NCBI GenBank assembly: GCA_026398615.1
Contig: JAPLSN010000043.1
Span: forward strand, 1 to 64,000
Origin: Spirochaetota bacterium
Lineage (GTDB): Bacteria > Spirochaetota > Spirochaetia > Treponematales > UBA12059
Direction of reading: 5' to 3'
DNA: 64,000 nucleotides
Below, one piece after another: positions 45,891-53,962 of this stretch. The notes beneath the pieces are model-generated. The model had not been told where the DNA came from. It made no database searches and worked only from the letters and a program-made list of their open reading frames with translations. Each line of letters begins with the position of its first letter. Within the stretch, counting starts at the first letter, position 1. The translations under genes were made by a program, and so were the position numbers.

Positions 45891-47192
45891 TCATGCTGTC
45901 TTCACAGGCCAGTATTTCTCGAGGAGCTCGGTCCTCAAGCCCGTTTCCTTGGGGTCGAAACATTCGGCAAGGATTTCCCATCCCTTGTCGAGCGCAGCCT
46001 CCAGGGGAATGTTGACCGAAAGATCCATCATTTCACGTTCAAAGAGTTCGCCGTACCTGAGCAGCTTGGCATCCCAGTTCGACATCTGGAACCCCATGGA
46101 CTTTTTTTCGATCGTGTCCTTGTACGAAGCGTAAAGCTTGATCATGCCATCCATGATCGAACGGTGGTCGGGACGGGTATTGCCGTTCACCTGCTGCTTG
46201 AGACGGGACAGCGAACCGAAAGGCTCGATGCGTCCTCCCTTGAGGTAGAATTGGCCTTCGGTGATATAGCCGGTATTGTCGGGAACGGGATGCGTGACGT
46301 CGTCGCCCGGCATCGTCGTCACGGCGAGGATGGTGATGGAACCGGCGTCCGCGAAATCCACCGCCTTTTCGTAACGGAAGGCAAGCTGGCTGTAGAGATC
46401 GCCGGGGTAGCCGCGATTGGAGGGAACTTGCTCCTGCGTAATGGCGATCTCCTTGAGCGCGTCGGAAAAGTTCGTCATGTCGGTCAGGAGCACGAGAACG
46501 TTCTTGCCCTTGAGTGCGAAGCGTTCGGCTACCGCGAGGGAAATGTCCGGCACCATGAGGCATTCGACGACGGGATCGGAAGCGGTATGCACGAACATGA
46601 TGGTCTTGGAGAAAGCGCCGCCCTCCTCGAGGGCGTCCTTGAAAAAAAGGTAGTCGTCATACTTGAGGCCCATGCCCCCGAGGACGATGATGTCCACTTC
46701 TGCCTGCATGGCAATGCGGGCAAGTAGCTGGTTGTAGGGTTCCCCCGAGACCGAGAATATGGGCAACTTCTGGCTGCGAACGAGGGTGTTGAAAAGGTCA
46801 ATCATCGGGATGCCCGTTCGCACCATGTCGCGCGGTACGATGCGGTTGGCGGGGTTGACCGAGGGGCCGCCGATCCTGATCAGGTTTTCAGCGAGGGCCG
46901 GTCCCTTGTCGCGGGGTACGCCCGCGCCGTCGAAGACGCGGCCGAGGAGGGCGTCGGAGAAACTCACGAGCATCGGGTGGCCGAGGAATCGTACTTCGTC
47001 GCCAGTGGAGATGCCCCGTCCTCCCGCGAACACCTGGAGCGACACGATTTCGTTGTCGAGCCGTATCACCTCGGCCAGCGATTTGCCGAAACGTGTGGAA
47101 ACCTCGGCGAGTTCGCCGTAACGGACCCCGTCTGCACGGACGGTGATTACGTTACCGGTTATGGATTCGATGCGTGAATATATCTTGTTCAT
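45891..47192 (-). CDS. atpB: V-type ATPase subunit B (regulatory)
   Basis: Subunit B is the non-catalytic partner in the A3B3 head. The 433-residue protein has the family N-terminal barrel ([20 protein letters not shown]-like), [14 protein letters not shown], the [17 protein letters not shown] segment where the catalytic subunit has its P-loop, and [19 protein letters not shown]. Later come [18 protein letters not shown]-like strands and [20 protein letters not shown] with the arginine-finger region after it. No Walker A motif is present, as expected. It starts three bases after atpA. Confidence 0.97.
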   Translation of the reverse strand: MNKIYSRIESITGNVITVRADGVRYGELAEVSTRFGKSLAEVIRLDNEIVSLQVFAGGRGISTGDEVRFLGHPMLVSFSDALLGRVFDGAGVPRDKGPALAENLIRIGGPSVNPANRIVPRDMVRTGIPMIDLFNTLVRSQKLPIFSVSGEPYNQLLARIAMQAEVDIIVLGGMGLKYDDYLFFKDALEEGGAFSKTIMFVHTASDPVVECLMVPDISLAVAERFALKGKNVLVLLTDMTNFSDALKEIAITQEQVPSNRGYPGDLYSQLAFRYEKAVDFADAGSITILAVTTMPGDDVTHPVPDNTGYITEGQFYLKGGRIEPFGSLSRLKQQVNGNTRPDHRSIMDGMIKLYASYKDTIEKKSMGFQMSNWDAKLLRYGELFEREMMDLSVNIPLEAALDKGWEILAECFDPKETGLRTELLEKYWPVKTA

Positions 47193-47195
47193 GGC

Positions 47196-48965
47196 TCACT
47201 CCAGGGCTTCGATGTGGCGCGTGGCGGCGATTTCCAGGCCGTCGGACCTTTCGCCGGCGAGCTTCTCGATCCCGGCCTTGATCTCGTTGAAACGAGAGCT
47301 CATCCACTCGGCGCCGTTGAGGTCGAGGAAGAGCTGCCGGAGCTGGTAGAACCACGCGCGGGCGTCGTCCTTGTCCTTGAGCCGGAGCTTGGCGCCAAGG
47401 ATGGTCAGGAGGATCCTGAACATGAAGCGCTGGCGTTCGGGATTGACCGAACAATCGACGGGATCGAAGGAATTCTGCTGGAGGTATACGGCATCGAGCA
47501 ATTCGCCCTTCTGGTAGACGATGTAGTCTTCCTGGCTCGTTCCTTCCTCGCCGACAACCTTCATCATCTGTCCGACCTCGCTCGAACGTTCGAGGAAGCG
47601 GTGGGCATATTTGACGATCGGGGTCTCGATGGATCCATCGTACTTGGACCATGATTCGAGAGGATGGATGGCGGGATATTTCCGCGCTTCGGAACGCTCC
47701 CGGGAAAGACCGTGGAACGCGCCGACGACCTTGAGAGTAGCCTGTGTAACCGGTTCCTCGAAATTCCCGCCAGCGGGAGAAACGGTTCCCCCGATGGTAA
47801 CCGACCCCTTTTCGCCGCTCTTCAACCTGACGATTCCCGCCCTTTCATAGAAGCCGGCTATTACCGATTCGAGGTAGGCCGGGAAAGCTTCCTCACCGGG
47901 GATTTCTTCGAGCCGTCCGGACATCTCGCGCATGGCCTGAGCCCAACGGCTCGTGGAGTCCGCAAGGAGGAGCACGTCGAATCCCATCTGACGGTAGTAT
48001 TCCGCGAGGGTAACCGCGGTGTAGACGGATGCTTCCCGCGCCGCGACCGGCATAGATGAAGTATTGCAGATGATGATGGTCCGTTCCATGAGGGACCGAC
48101 CGGTACGCGGATCTATCAGTTCCGGGAATTCCTTGAGCGTCTCGACCACTTCGCCAGCGCGTTCTCCGCAGGCGGCGATGATGACGATGTCGACCTCGGC
48201 GTTGCGGCTCGTCACTTGCTGGAGCACCGTCTTCCCCGCGCCAAAGGGACCCGGAATGCAGTAGGTTCCGCCCTTCGCGATCGGGAAGAAGGTATCGATG
48301 ATGCGAGTTTTGACCACAAGCGGTTCAACCGGCCGGAGCCGCTCGCTGTAGCACTCGACCGCGCGCTTGACCGGCCACTGGAAGCACATGGTTACGGGCA
48401 CAGTCGTCCCGTCCCGAGCAGTCAGTTCGGCGATCACTTCGTCAACGTCATAGCCGCCCGCCGGCTTGATGGACTTGACGATATAATCGCCCATGAACCC
48501 GAAGGGAACCATGATGCGATGGGTGAATGATCCTTCCGGCACCGTTCCGAGCGTGTCCGCACGCTGGACTTCATCGCCAGGTTTCACGGCTGGAGAAAAA
48601 TCCCAGATCGTGCTCCTCGGGAGCGGGTCCAGATAGATGCCCGGCTCGAGGAAGTTCCCCGATTGCCGGGCAACTTCGGGCAGGGGGTTCTGGAGGCCAT
48701 CGTAGATCTGGCCGAGAAGCCCCGGCCCAAGCTCCACGGCAAGCAGTTCGCCGGTGAATTCCACGCCGTCCCCGATGAGGATGCCCTTGGTTATTTCGAA
48801 GACCTGGAGCTGCACGTGGTCGCCGCGGATGCGGATGACCTCACTCTTGAGCTTCCGGCCCTCTGCGCCGATATAGGCGACCTCGTTCATGGAAACAGCG
48901 CCCGTCACGCGCGCCGTCACCATGTTGCCGTTGACGCCGGTAACTGAACCTTTCGTCGTCGTCAT
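47196..48965 (-). CDS. atpA: V-type ATPase subunit A (catalytic)
   Basis: Subunit A hydrolyses or makes ATP in the cytoplasmic head. The 589-residue protein has the N-terminal barrel (GSVTGVNGNMVTARVTGAV), the bulge domain, Walker A in IPGPFGAGKTVLQQV (about residues 233-247), the catalytic GERAGEV, and Walker B in DVLLLADSTSRWAQAMREMS. The sequence GAFHGLSRERSEARKYPAIH lies near 425, followed by a helical C-terminal domain. Length and motif order are typical. It overlaps the DUF2764-like gene by four bases. Confidence 0.98.
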   Translation of the reverse strand: MTTTKGSVTGVNGNMVTARVTGAVSMNEVAYIGAEGRKLKSEVIRIRGDHVQLQVFEITKGILIGDGVEFTGELLAVELGPGLLGQIYDGLQNPLPEVARQSGNFLEPGIYLDPLPRSTIWDFSPAVKPGDEVQRADTLGTVPEGSFTHRIMVPFGFMGDYIVKSIKPAGGYDVDEVIAELTARDGTTVPVTMCFQWPVKRAVECYSERLRPVEPLVVKTRIIDTFFPIAKGGTYCIPGPFGAGKTVLQQVTSRNAEVDIVIIAACGERAGEVVETLKEFPELIDPRTGRSLMERTIIICNTSSMPVAAREASVYTAVTLAEYYRQMGFDVLLLADSTSRWAQAMREMSGRLEEIPGEEAFPAYLESVIAGFYERAGIVRLKSGEKGSVTIGGTVSPAGGNFEEPVTQATLKVVGAFHGLSRERSEARKYPAIHPLESWSKYDGSIETPIVKYAHRFLERSSEVGQMMKVVGEEGTSQEDYIVYQKGELLDAVYLQQNSFDPVDCSVNPERQRFMFRILLTILGAKLRLKDKDDARAWFYQLRQLFLDLNGAEWMSSRFNEIKAGIEKLAGERSDGLEIAATRHIEALE

Positions 48966-49603
48966 TGATCTCTCCGATCCGGTCGTTTATCGCTGTTTGG
49001 CGCCGGCATGTCAGTCGCTGCGCTCCCGTCGATCCTGCCGCCATCGACGGCGGCCACGCCCGACAGTATTGATTCGTATGCAGAGGAGTAGGCCCGTTCA
49101 CCGCGTTCGGTTTCGAATTTGGCGCGGCGTTCGAGGGCCTGGAGCTTGAGTCCGTAAGCCAGAAGGGATTCGAGATCAAAGAAATGACCTGTCTCCAGCC
49201 GCTCGATCAGGGCCCATCGTTCGCGTTCAATGAGAAGCTCGGCTTCGAGCGGGTTGTCACAGGCCGCGGCGGATTGCGCGACCCTCGCCGCTTCCCATTC
49301 CGGTTCACCTGGCTTGACGTAGCGTTCCGGCGACTTGCCGAGCTGGTGAGCGCGGATCTTTGCCAGCTCGTTCCTGAGCGACAGCTCCCACTTCAGGTAC
49401 GAAGCGAGCAAGGGAGATTCCGCGACTCCCGAGGGAATACTTCCATCTTCTGGGGCGAAGAGCCTGGCACCGCGGAGAATGTCCATGTCACGATCCGTGA
49501 GACAGGTCCCGGCGCGCTCGATAAAAGATTCGTATGAGATGGGTGGAGGCTCTCCGGGCAAGGCGCTCGAAAGCGTCGCCTTGAAATAATAGTACTCGGA
49601 CAC
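48962..49603 (-). CDS. V-type ATPase-associated protein, DUF2764-like
   Basis: The 213-residue cytosolic protein begins SEYYYFKATLSSALPGEPPP. It is otherwise helical, with ERAGTCLTDRDMDILRGA, SYLKWELSLRNELAKIRAHQ and LLAYGLKLQALERRAKF. This matches what I recall of DUF2764, a family found only in V-ATPase operons of spirochaetes, chlamydiae and some others between subunits E and A, where archaea have subunit C. It probably replaces subunit C as the link between rotor and ring, which is inference from position and size. It lies five bases after atpE and overlaps atpA by four. Confidence 0.85.
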   Translation of the reverse strand: MSEYYYFKATLSSALPGEPPPISYESFIERAGTCLTDRDMDILRGARLFAPEDGSIPSGVAESPLLASYLKWELSLRNELAKIRAHQLGKSPERYVKPGEPEWEAARVAQSAAACDNPLEAELLIERERWALIERLETGHFFDLESLLAYGLKLQALERRAKFETERGERAYSSAYESILSGVAAVDGGRIDGSAATDMPAPNSDKRPDRRDQ

Positions 49604-49608
49604 GGGGA

Positions 49609-50223
49609 TCAGGCGCCCTTCCCCGCGGCATCGACGATAGCCGCGAGCTTTCCGTTGAGATACTGGCAGAACAGCGCGGAGACGGCTTCCGCGGAGAAAT
49701 CGTAGTATGCGGCGCCGTTTTTCTCTGTGATGCGGAACCCGGACTTCAGACCCGGGAATGGTTTCAGTTCGAGGCCCTTCCTAAGTTCTGCCCCGAGCTT
49801 GTCCCGAAAGTGGGACTCGATCCTCTTGAGGGTATCAGGCGGGAGGAGTACGGCCAGATCGTCGATGTTCTTCTCTTTCCATGCCGCGAGGACCGCGGGT
49901 ATCGCGATCCCCAGGACGGTTTCGTCGAACGCTTTCACGACCTCGGCCGAGACGACCGCTGACAGGATTTTCTCCACCTCGCCCCTGAAAGCCAGCACGA
50001 GGTTCCGTGAAGCCTGGCCAAGCGCCGCGTTCCCCGCTTCCTCGAAGCGCGCCGCGTCCGTCCTCGCTTTTTCTATGATGGCCCGGGCTTCACGTTCGGC
50101 CGCATCGAGGATCGACTTCTTCCTGGTCTCGGACTCTTCCGCGATCGCTGCTGCCGCCGCATTTGCCTCGTCGACACCTTCCTTCTTGATGCGGTCAAGC
50201 AGTTCCTGAAGACGTATATCCAT
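49609..50223 (-). CDS. atpE: V-type ATPase subunit E (peripheral stalk)
   Basis: Subunit E forms the peripheral stalk that holds the head still. The 204-residue protein starts with a long charged helix rich in Ala, Glu and Arg (LDRIKKEGVDEANAAAAAIA, ERKARAIIEKAR-like). It ends in a mixed alpha/beta domain (LAVLLPPDTLKRIESHFRDK, SGFRITEKNGAAYYDFSAE), the usual E layout. No separate subunit G is evident nearby unless the helical gene upstream takes that role. Confidence 0.92.
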   Translation of the reverse strand: MDIRLQELLDRIKKEGVDEANAAAAAIAEESETRKKSILDAAEREARAIIEKARTDAARFEEAGNAALGQASRNLVLAFRGEVEKILSAVVSAEVVKAFDETVLGIAIPAVLAAWKEKNIDDLAVLLPPDTLKRIESHFRDKLGAELRKGLELKPFPGLKSGFRITEKNGAAYYDFSAEAVSALFCQYLNGKLAAIVDAAGKGA

Positions 50224-50247
50224 GATCCTTCCTCTCCAACTCGGCTG

Positions 50248-50613
50248 TTAAGGACTAGTACCGTTATCAACGTACCGCAGAACCTTGTCCATCTTGCGCT
50301 TGAGGAAACCGTAGACCGCTTCCGGCTCGTCCGCCTTGCCCACGAGCTCTTTCGCATACGCATCCAGGTGCGCGATGAGCCCGTCGAGTGACGTGAACCG
50401 GTCAACATCGATGGTACCGAGCTTGTCCATGAGCAAGCGTACGGCTTCTTCTTCGCGCATGAACAGGGCTTCATTGGCTCGAAAAACGTAATTCGATATC
50501 TCCAAGGAAGCGAATCGTTCCCGGGATCGGGATTCGACGGTCATGATATCCTGCAACAGATCTTCCATCTCAGCCTTGAGTACCTCGATAAAAAACCTGC
50601 AACGCTTCGGCAT
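50248..50613 (-). CDS. Small helical protein, first gene of the V-ATPase operon
   Basis: The 121-residue product is almost entirely helical, rich in Glu, Arg and Leu: FIEVLKAEMEDLLQDIM, then ANEALFMREEEAVRLLM, and FLKRKMDKVLRYVDN at the end. It has no signal peptide or membrane span. The start follows GAGGAT and directly follows the operon promoter. A gene of this kind opens V-ATPase operons in treponemes as I recall, but it has no named family that I know. Its position and helicity would allow a role as a stalk subunit partner of E (a G-like function); that is speculation. Confidence 0.75.
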   Translation of the reverse strand: MPKRCRFFIEVLKAEMEDLLQDIMTVESRSRERFASLEISNYVFRANEALFMREEEAVRLLMDKLGTIDVDRFTSLDGLIAHLDAYAKELVGKADEPEAVYGFLKRKMDKVLRYVDNGTSP

Positions 50614-50640
50614 GGCATCCTCCCGATGTGGAACGGTTGC

Positions 50641-50668
50641 ATTATACAGAAAACATAGGGGATGACAA
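50641..50668 (-). promoter_or_regulatory. Promoter of the V-ATPase operon
   Basis: On the minus strand TTGTCA (50668-50663) and a perfect TATAAT (50646-50641) are spaced by 16 bases. The predicted leader is about 20 bases and holds the GGGAGGAT site of the first gene. Confidence 0.85.
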
Positions 50669-50796
50669 GAGAAAAACGATATCTTGACACAGTAATCATG
50701 ATCGAATAATGTACGTAAATCAAGGATCAGTTTCTGTTTTTTCGAACGAACGACGTCAATCCTGGATTCCTTTCGCCTGAGGCGACTATCCATATC

Positions 50797-50868
50797 GCGA
50801 CCGTCGTATAACGGCTATTACCCCAGCCTTCCAAGCTGGAGACGTGGGTTCGACTCCCATCGGTCGCT
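50797..50868 (+). tRNA. tRNA-Gly (anticodon TCC)
   Basis: The 72-base gene folds into a full cloverleaf. The acceptor arms are GCGACCG and CGGTCGC with a T discriminator. The anticodon stem CCAGC/GCTGG encloses CTTCCAA, which gives anticodon TCC. The T arm is GTGGG TTCGACT CCCAT with one G-T pair. No CCA is encoded. It is divergent from the V-ATPase operon. Confidence 0.95.
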
Positions 50869-50876
50869 CTACCATG

Positions 50877-50903
50877 ACAACCCGCCGCCAGGCGGGTTGT
50901 TTC
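50877..50903 (+). terminator. Terminator hairpin of the tRNA-Gly gene
   Basis: The ten-base arms ACAACCCGCC and GGCGGGTTGT pair perfectly around GCCA. They are followed by TTCG, a weak T-tract. The hairpin lies nine bases past the mature 3' end of the tRNA. Confidence 0.75.
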
Positions 50904-50910
50904 GTACCCG

Positions 50911-51060
50911 GACCGATGGGAGTCGAACCGAGTGAGCGACGGCGGGGAGCCGAGACATCGAGGCTCCCCGCCGGCCGCGCCGATGATCGGCGCGGAGCGA
51001 GCGAGGCGGCCCGCAGATCCGAAACACGACGTCGAGGATCGAAGGGGACTCCCATCGGTC
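50911..51060. mobile_element. 150-bp palindromic element with terminal arms copied from tRNA-Gly
   Basis: The ends GACCGATGGGAGTC (50911-50924) and GACTCCCATCGGTC (51047-51060) are perfect 14-base inverted repeats, and each equals the T-arm/acceptor part of the neighbouring tRNA-Gly gene. Inside are two perfect hairpins: CGGCGGGGAGCC/GGCTCCCCGCCG (50940-50973) and CCGCGCCGA/TCGGCGCGG (50975-50995). The whole can fold into a branched cruciform. No open reading frame in it is convincing. It could be a non-autonomous palindromic repeat element, the scar of an integrated element, or a structured RNA; the sequence does not decide. Confidence 0.55.
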
Positions 51061-51064
51061 GCTC
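51047..51064 (+). repeat. 18-bp direct repeat of the tRNA-Gly 3' end (att-like)
   Basis: GACTCCCATCGGTCGCTC occurs here and at 50852-50869, where it forms the 3' end of tRNA-Gly. Direct repeats of a tRNA 3' end are what site-specific integration leaves at the two ends of an element. Here they are only 195 bases apart, too close for an intact integrative element. Confidence 0.7.
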
Positions 51065-51214
51065 AATCCGGACAAGTCGCCCCAAGGCAGCTTTATCGTC
51101 GTGTACCCGGCAGGGAGCACCCGCCCCGGCTGCCCTCACGACATCCTTGAGAAGTGATGGCACGTATGATTGCGTTGGAGATTGGACGTGACCTTGATCT
51201 GAAGGCTGAGCTCA

Positions 51215-53521
51215 TCACAGCGCGTGGGATTCCGCCGCCCGCGATGCGGCTCGCAGCGTGGCGAAGCGCCTCTCGAGTTCGTCTATAGCTTGCGCCTTCA
51301 TGAAAAGGTGCCCCTGCATCCCGTAGCAGTTTCGATCGCGGAAATAGGAAAGCTGTTCGACCGTCTCGATGCCCTCTGCGACCACATTGATGCCGAGGCT
51401 TTCGGCGAGGGTGAGTATCGAGTTGACTACCTTTCGGTTCTGCTCATCGTGGAGGGCGCGAACGAAGGATATGTCTATCTTGAGAATATCCACGGGTAGC
51501 CGCGAAAGGTATGAGAGCGAGGAATAGCCGGTTCCGAAGTCGTCAATCGACAACATGATGGCGGGGTATCGGTTTTTTATCTCGAGAATCTTGACCACCG
51601 CGTCATCAGCGTTGCTCATGAGCGTTGTTTCGGTCAGTTCGAGGTTCAGGCGGGCCGGGTTCACCGCCGCCTTGTCAATGGCATCGCATAACGTGCGGAC
51701 GAAGTCAGGCTGCTCGAACTGCTTGCCCGAGACGTTGATGCTGAAGTAGATGTGCCCGAACCCACCGCGCTCGAGGCGACGCAGGTCGATGAAGGCGCGC
51801 CTGAAAACCCAGGCTCCGAGGGGAATTATCATGCCGTTCTGCTCGGCTATGGGTATGAACGAACCCGGGGACATGAACATAGCCCCGGCGCGCCGCCAGC
51901 GTATCAGCGCCTCGACGCCGAGCAGCTTGCCCGTCGGCGCGACAATGGGCTGGTAGTGGAGCTCGAACTCCCCCTTGACCAGCGCCGTGCGTATGTCCTG
52001 TTCGACGCGCCAGCTCTCGTTGGCCTTGGTGTTCAACGATTCGTCGAAGACGGTGACGCGGTTCCTCCCCGCCTCCTTCGAGCAATACATCGCGATGTCG
52101 GCGCTCCTCGTCACCGCTTCCGCGTCCTCTCCGTGCTCGGGCATCACCGCCACGCCGATGCTCACGCCTATCTCGACCCTCGTCTTCGCCCGGGAATCAG
52201 TCGTCACCTCGTAGGGCAATTTCACAGCGCCCAGTATGCGCTCCGCGACGGAAACCGCGCGTTGGGAGTCGAATATCTCCGGCAGGAAAGCCACGAACTC
52301 GTCCCCGCCGAATCGGTAGGACGAGTCCGCCTCGCGCAGGCATACGCGTATGCGGCGCGCCGTCTCCACCAGGAGCTCGTCGCCAGCCGAATGGCCCAGG
52401 GTGTCGTTGATGTGCTTGAACCCGTCAAGGTCGAGGAAGAGGAGTGCCGCATTCCTCCCGTTGCCCAGGATCGACTCACTTAGGAAGGCCTTCATGTCCT
52501 CGTTGAAGAGGTCGCGATTGCCCAGCCCGGTGAGCTTGTCGTGGAAAGCCAGGTGCCGGAGGCGCCTTTCCATGGTCTTGCGCTGGCTTATGTCGCGAAT
52601 GATGCAGGTGAGGGTACGGCCCGAGAAATCGCGGGAATTGCCGAAAGACATCTCCATGGGTGTCACGCCTCTGTTTTTCGTGACGCCGAGGAGCTCGATC
52701 GTACGCTTGAGCCCGAGAGCCAGCCGGTCCTGGTCGTCGACGATAAAATATTTCCTGAACTCATCCAGATGCTTCGCGAAGACTTCTTCAGGGAACAGGA
52801 CCGAAAATTTTCGCTTCACGAGCTCGTCGCGGTCGAATCCGAAGGTGTTCTTCACCCCCGAGTTGACGAAAATAATGTTGAAGTCCTCGTCGAGGCGGAA
52901 GATGGCTTCGGTTATCGTTTCCGAGAGGGCCAGATAGTGGTCCTTGCTTTCCTTCAACTGCTCGATGAGCACCCTGTCTATGGGGCTGTCGCGCAGAACG
53001 GCAATTATCCTGCGTTCGCCGCCGGCCCATACGGGCGAAAGCAGGCATTCCGCGGAGAGGATGGCCCCGTCCTTCGCCTTGGCCTTGAAGTCCATGTAAT
53101 CGTTGGAAAATTCGACGGGGGAGTCTTGGTCGCGGCTGCTGAAACCGACGAGCATCTCGGAGAAGGATGGCCAGTATTCCTCGGGTACGAGGGAGAGGAG
53201 GCTCGAGCCCGCCAATTCGGTGCGTGTCCATCCGTATGCCTGGCAAAAAGCAGGATTGGCCTCGACGACTACTCCTGCGGCCGTGAGGAGTAGGATCGCG
53301 TCCGGGCTGTTCTCAAGGAGTATCTCGAGACTGCCATTCCCCTCGATCTCATCACCGAGTTTTATCCCCCTGCCAGCCAGGAGACGCTGCAGAAGCTGGG
53401 AAAAAATGGATTCGCCGGTTTTCGACAAGGGGCTGTCCTCGACAGAAGAAACATGCTCGATAATCGAAGACTCCGCTTCAGACATGGTTCTTAGCAGGTC
53501 ATTTACGCATTGTCCATCCAT
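51215..53521 (-). CDS. PAS-GGDEF-EAL protein (c-di-GMP turnover)
   Basis: The 768-residue cytosolic protein has two PAS domains (EILLENSPDAILLLTAAGVV near 70; ITEAIFRLDEDFNIIFVNSG near 205), then a GGDEF domain and an EAL domain. The diguanylate cyclase site RFGGDEF is intact and has the inhibitory RxxD motif (READ) five residues before it. The phosphodiesterase domain keeps GVEALIRW, SINVSGKQF, LELTET, DDFGTGYSSLSYL, KIDISFV and AEGIETVEQ, so the catalytic residues appear complete. Either or both activities are possible. The start at 53521 follows a promoter-like sequence; reading further upstream to 53881 gives an unconserved Cys/Arg-rich extension. It is a single gene; PAS domains suggest control by redox state, ligand or partner. 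Confidence 0.93.
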   Translation of the reverse strand: MDGQCVNDLLRTMSEAESSIIEHVSSVEDSPLSKTGESIFSQLLQRLLAGRGIKLGDEIEGNGSLEILLENSPDAILLLTAAGVVVEANPAFCQAYGWTRTELAGSSLLSLVPEEYWPSFSEMLVGFSSRDQDSPVEFSNDYMDFKAKAKDGAILSAECLLSPVWAGGERRIIAVLRDSPIDRVLIEQLKESKDHYLALSETITEAIFRLDEDFNIIFVNSGVKNTFGFDRDELVKRKFSVLFPEEVFAKHLDEFRKYFIVDDQDRLALGLKRTIELLGVTKNRGVTPMEMSFGNSRDFSGRTLTCIIRDISQRKTMERRLRHLAFHDKLTGLGNRDLFNEDMKAFLSESILGNGRNAALLFLDLDGFKHINDTLGHSAGDELLVETARRIRVCLREADSSYRFGGDEFVAFLPEIFDSQRAVSVAERILGAVKLPYEVTTDSRAKTRVEIGVSIGVAVMPEHGEDAEAVTRSADIAMYCSKEAGRNRVTVFDESLNTKANESWRVEQDIRTALVKGEFELHYQPIVAPTGKLLGVEALIRWRRAGAMFMSPGSFIPIAEQNGMIIPLGAWVFRRAFIDLRRLERGGFGHIYFSINVSGKQFEQPDFVRTLCDAIDKAAVNPARLNLELTETTLMSNADDAVVKILEIKNRYPAIMLSIDDFGTGYSSLSYLSRLPVDILKIDISFVRALHDEQNRKVVNSILTLAESLGINVVAEGIETVEQLSYFRDRNCYGMQGHLFMKAQAIDELERRFATLRAASRAAESHAL

Positions 53522-53537
53522 TTTGCTACCCGACCTT

Positions 53538-53568
53538 ATTATCATGCTTGAGGCTGACGCCCTATCAA
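53538..53568 (-). promoter_or_regulatory. Possible promoter of the GGDEF-EAL gene
   Basis: On the minus strand TTGATA (53568-53563) and GATAAT (53543-53538) are 19 bases apart, slightly long. The leader would be about ten bases and the region holds a weak AAGG site. It supports the start at 53521. Confidence 0.45.
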
Positions 53569-53962
53569 TGCAGTATACATGCATTCCATGAGTCCGCGAA
53601 AGCCTCATGTCGCGGCCCATCCGCCCCCGGGCACATGCATTCCAGGAATCCCTCGGCAAGCGACAGCCATATGCAGTCCAGTCGCATGCGACCTTGTCCT
53701 GGAAATCCATCTTGCCCTTCCGGACCGGATCACCCTGCTTCCGGGCCATCCAGGGCATCGCTCCGGCAGCGGGATTCAGGACCTTGACGAGATCCTCGCG
53801 TCCTGTCGTGGGCTCGCAGGCTCCGCATGATGGCGAGCTTGGTGCAGACACGATGGCGGGTTTCACGAGCACCGCCTCCATATTCCTTTCGCGATGACAG
53901 TGGCGATAATGATGGGGACGGAAAGGCCCATTCCCAGCAGTATTATCCTCCAGTCGCCGCTT
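53569..53962. other. Intergenic stretch without a supported gene
   Basis: About 390 bases lie between the SpoU gene and the promoter of the GGDEF-EAL gene. Open frames run through it on both strands because of GC richness, but none has a ribosome-binding site or recognisable protein features. One frame on the minus strand, ending at 53863, codes for a hydrophobic stretch (LLGMGLSVPIIIATVIAKGI), which may be a membrane-peptide remnant. No terminator or repeat was found. Confidence 0.6.

Noticed and set aside
50911-51064. An intact integrative element at tRNA-Gly
   Set aside because: The direct repeats are only 195 bases apart and no integrase gene lies nearby. At most a scar or a non-autonomous element remains.
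50844-51191. Small reading frames over the tRNA-Gly and the palindromic element
   Set aside because: The peptide GVEPTSPAWKAG and similar strings are translations of the tRNA gene and its copies. The region is explained by tRNA and repeat structure.
53522-53881. N-terminal extension of 120 residues on the PAS-GGDEF-EAL protein
   Set aside because: The extension is rich in Cys, Arg and Met with no domain. The start at 53521 has a promoter-like sequence just upstream, and protein-like sequence begins only after it.
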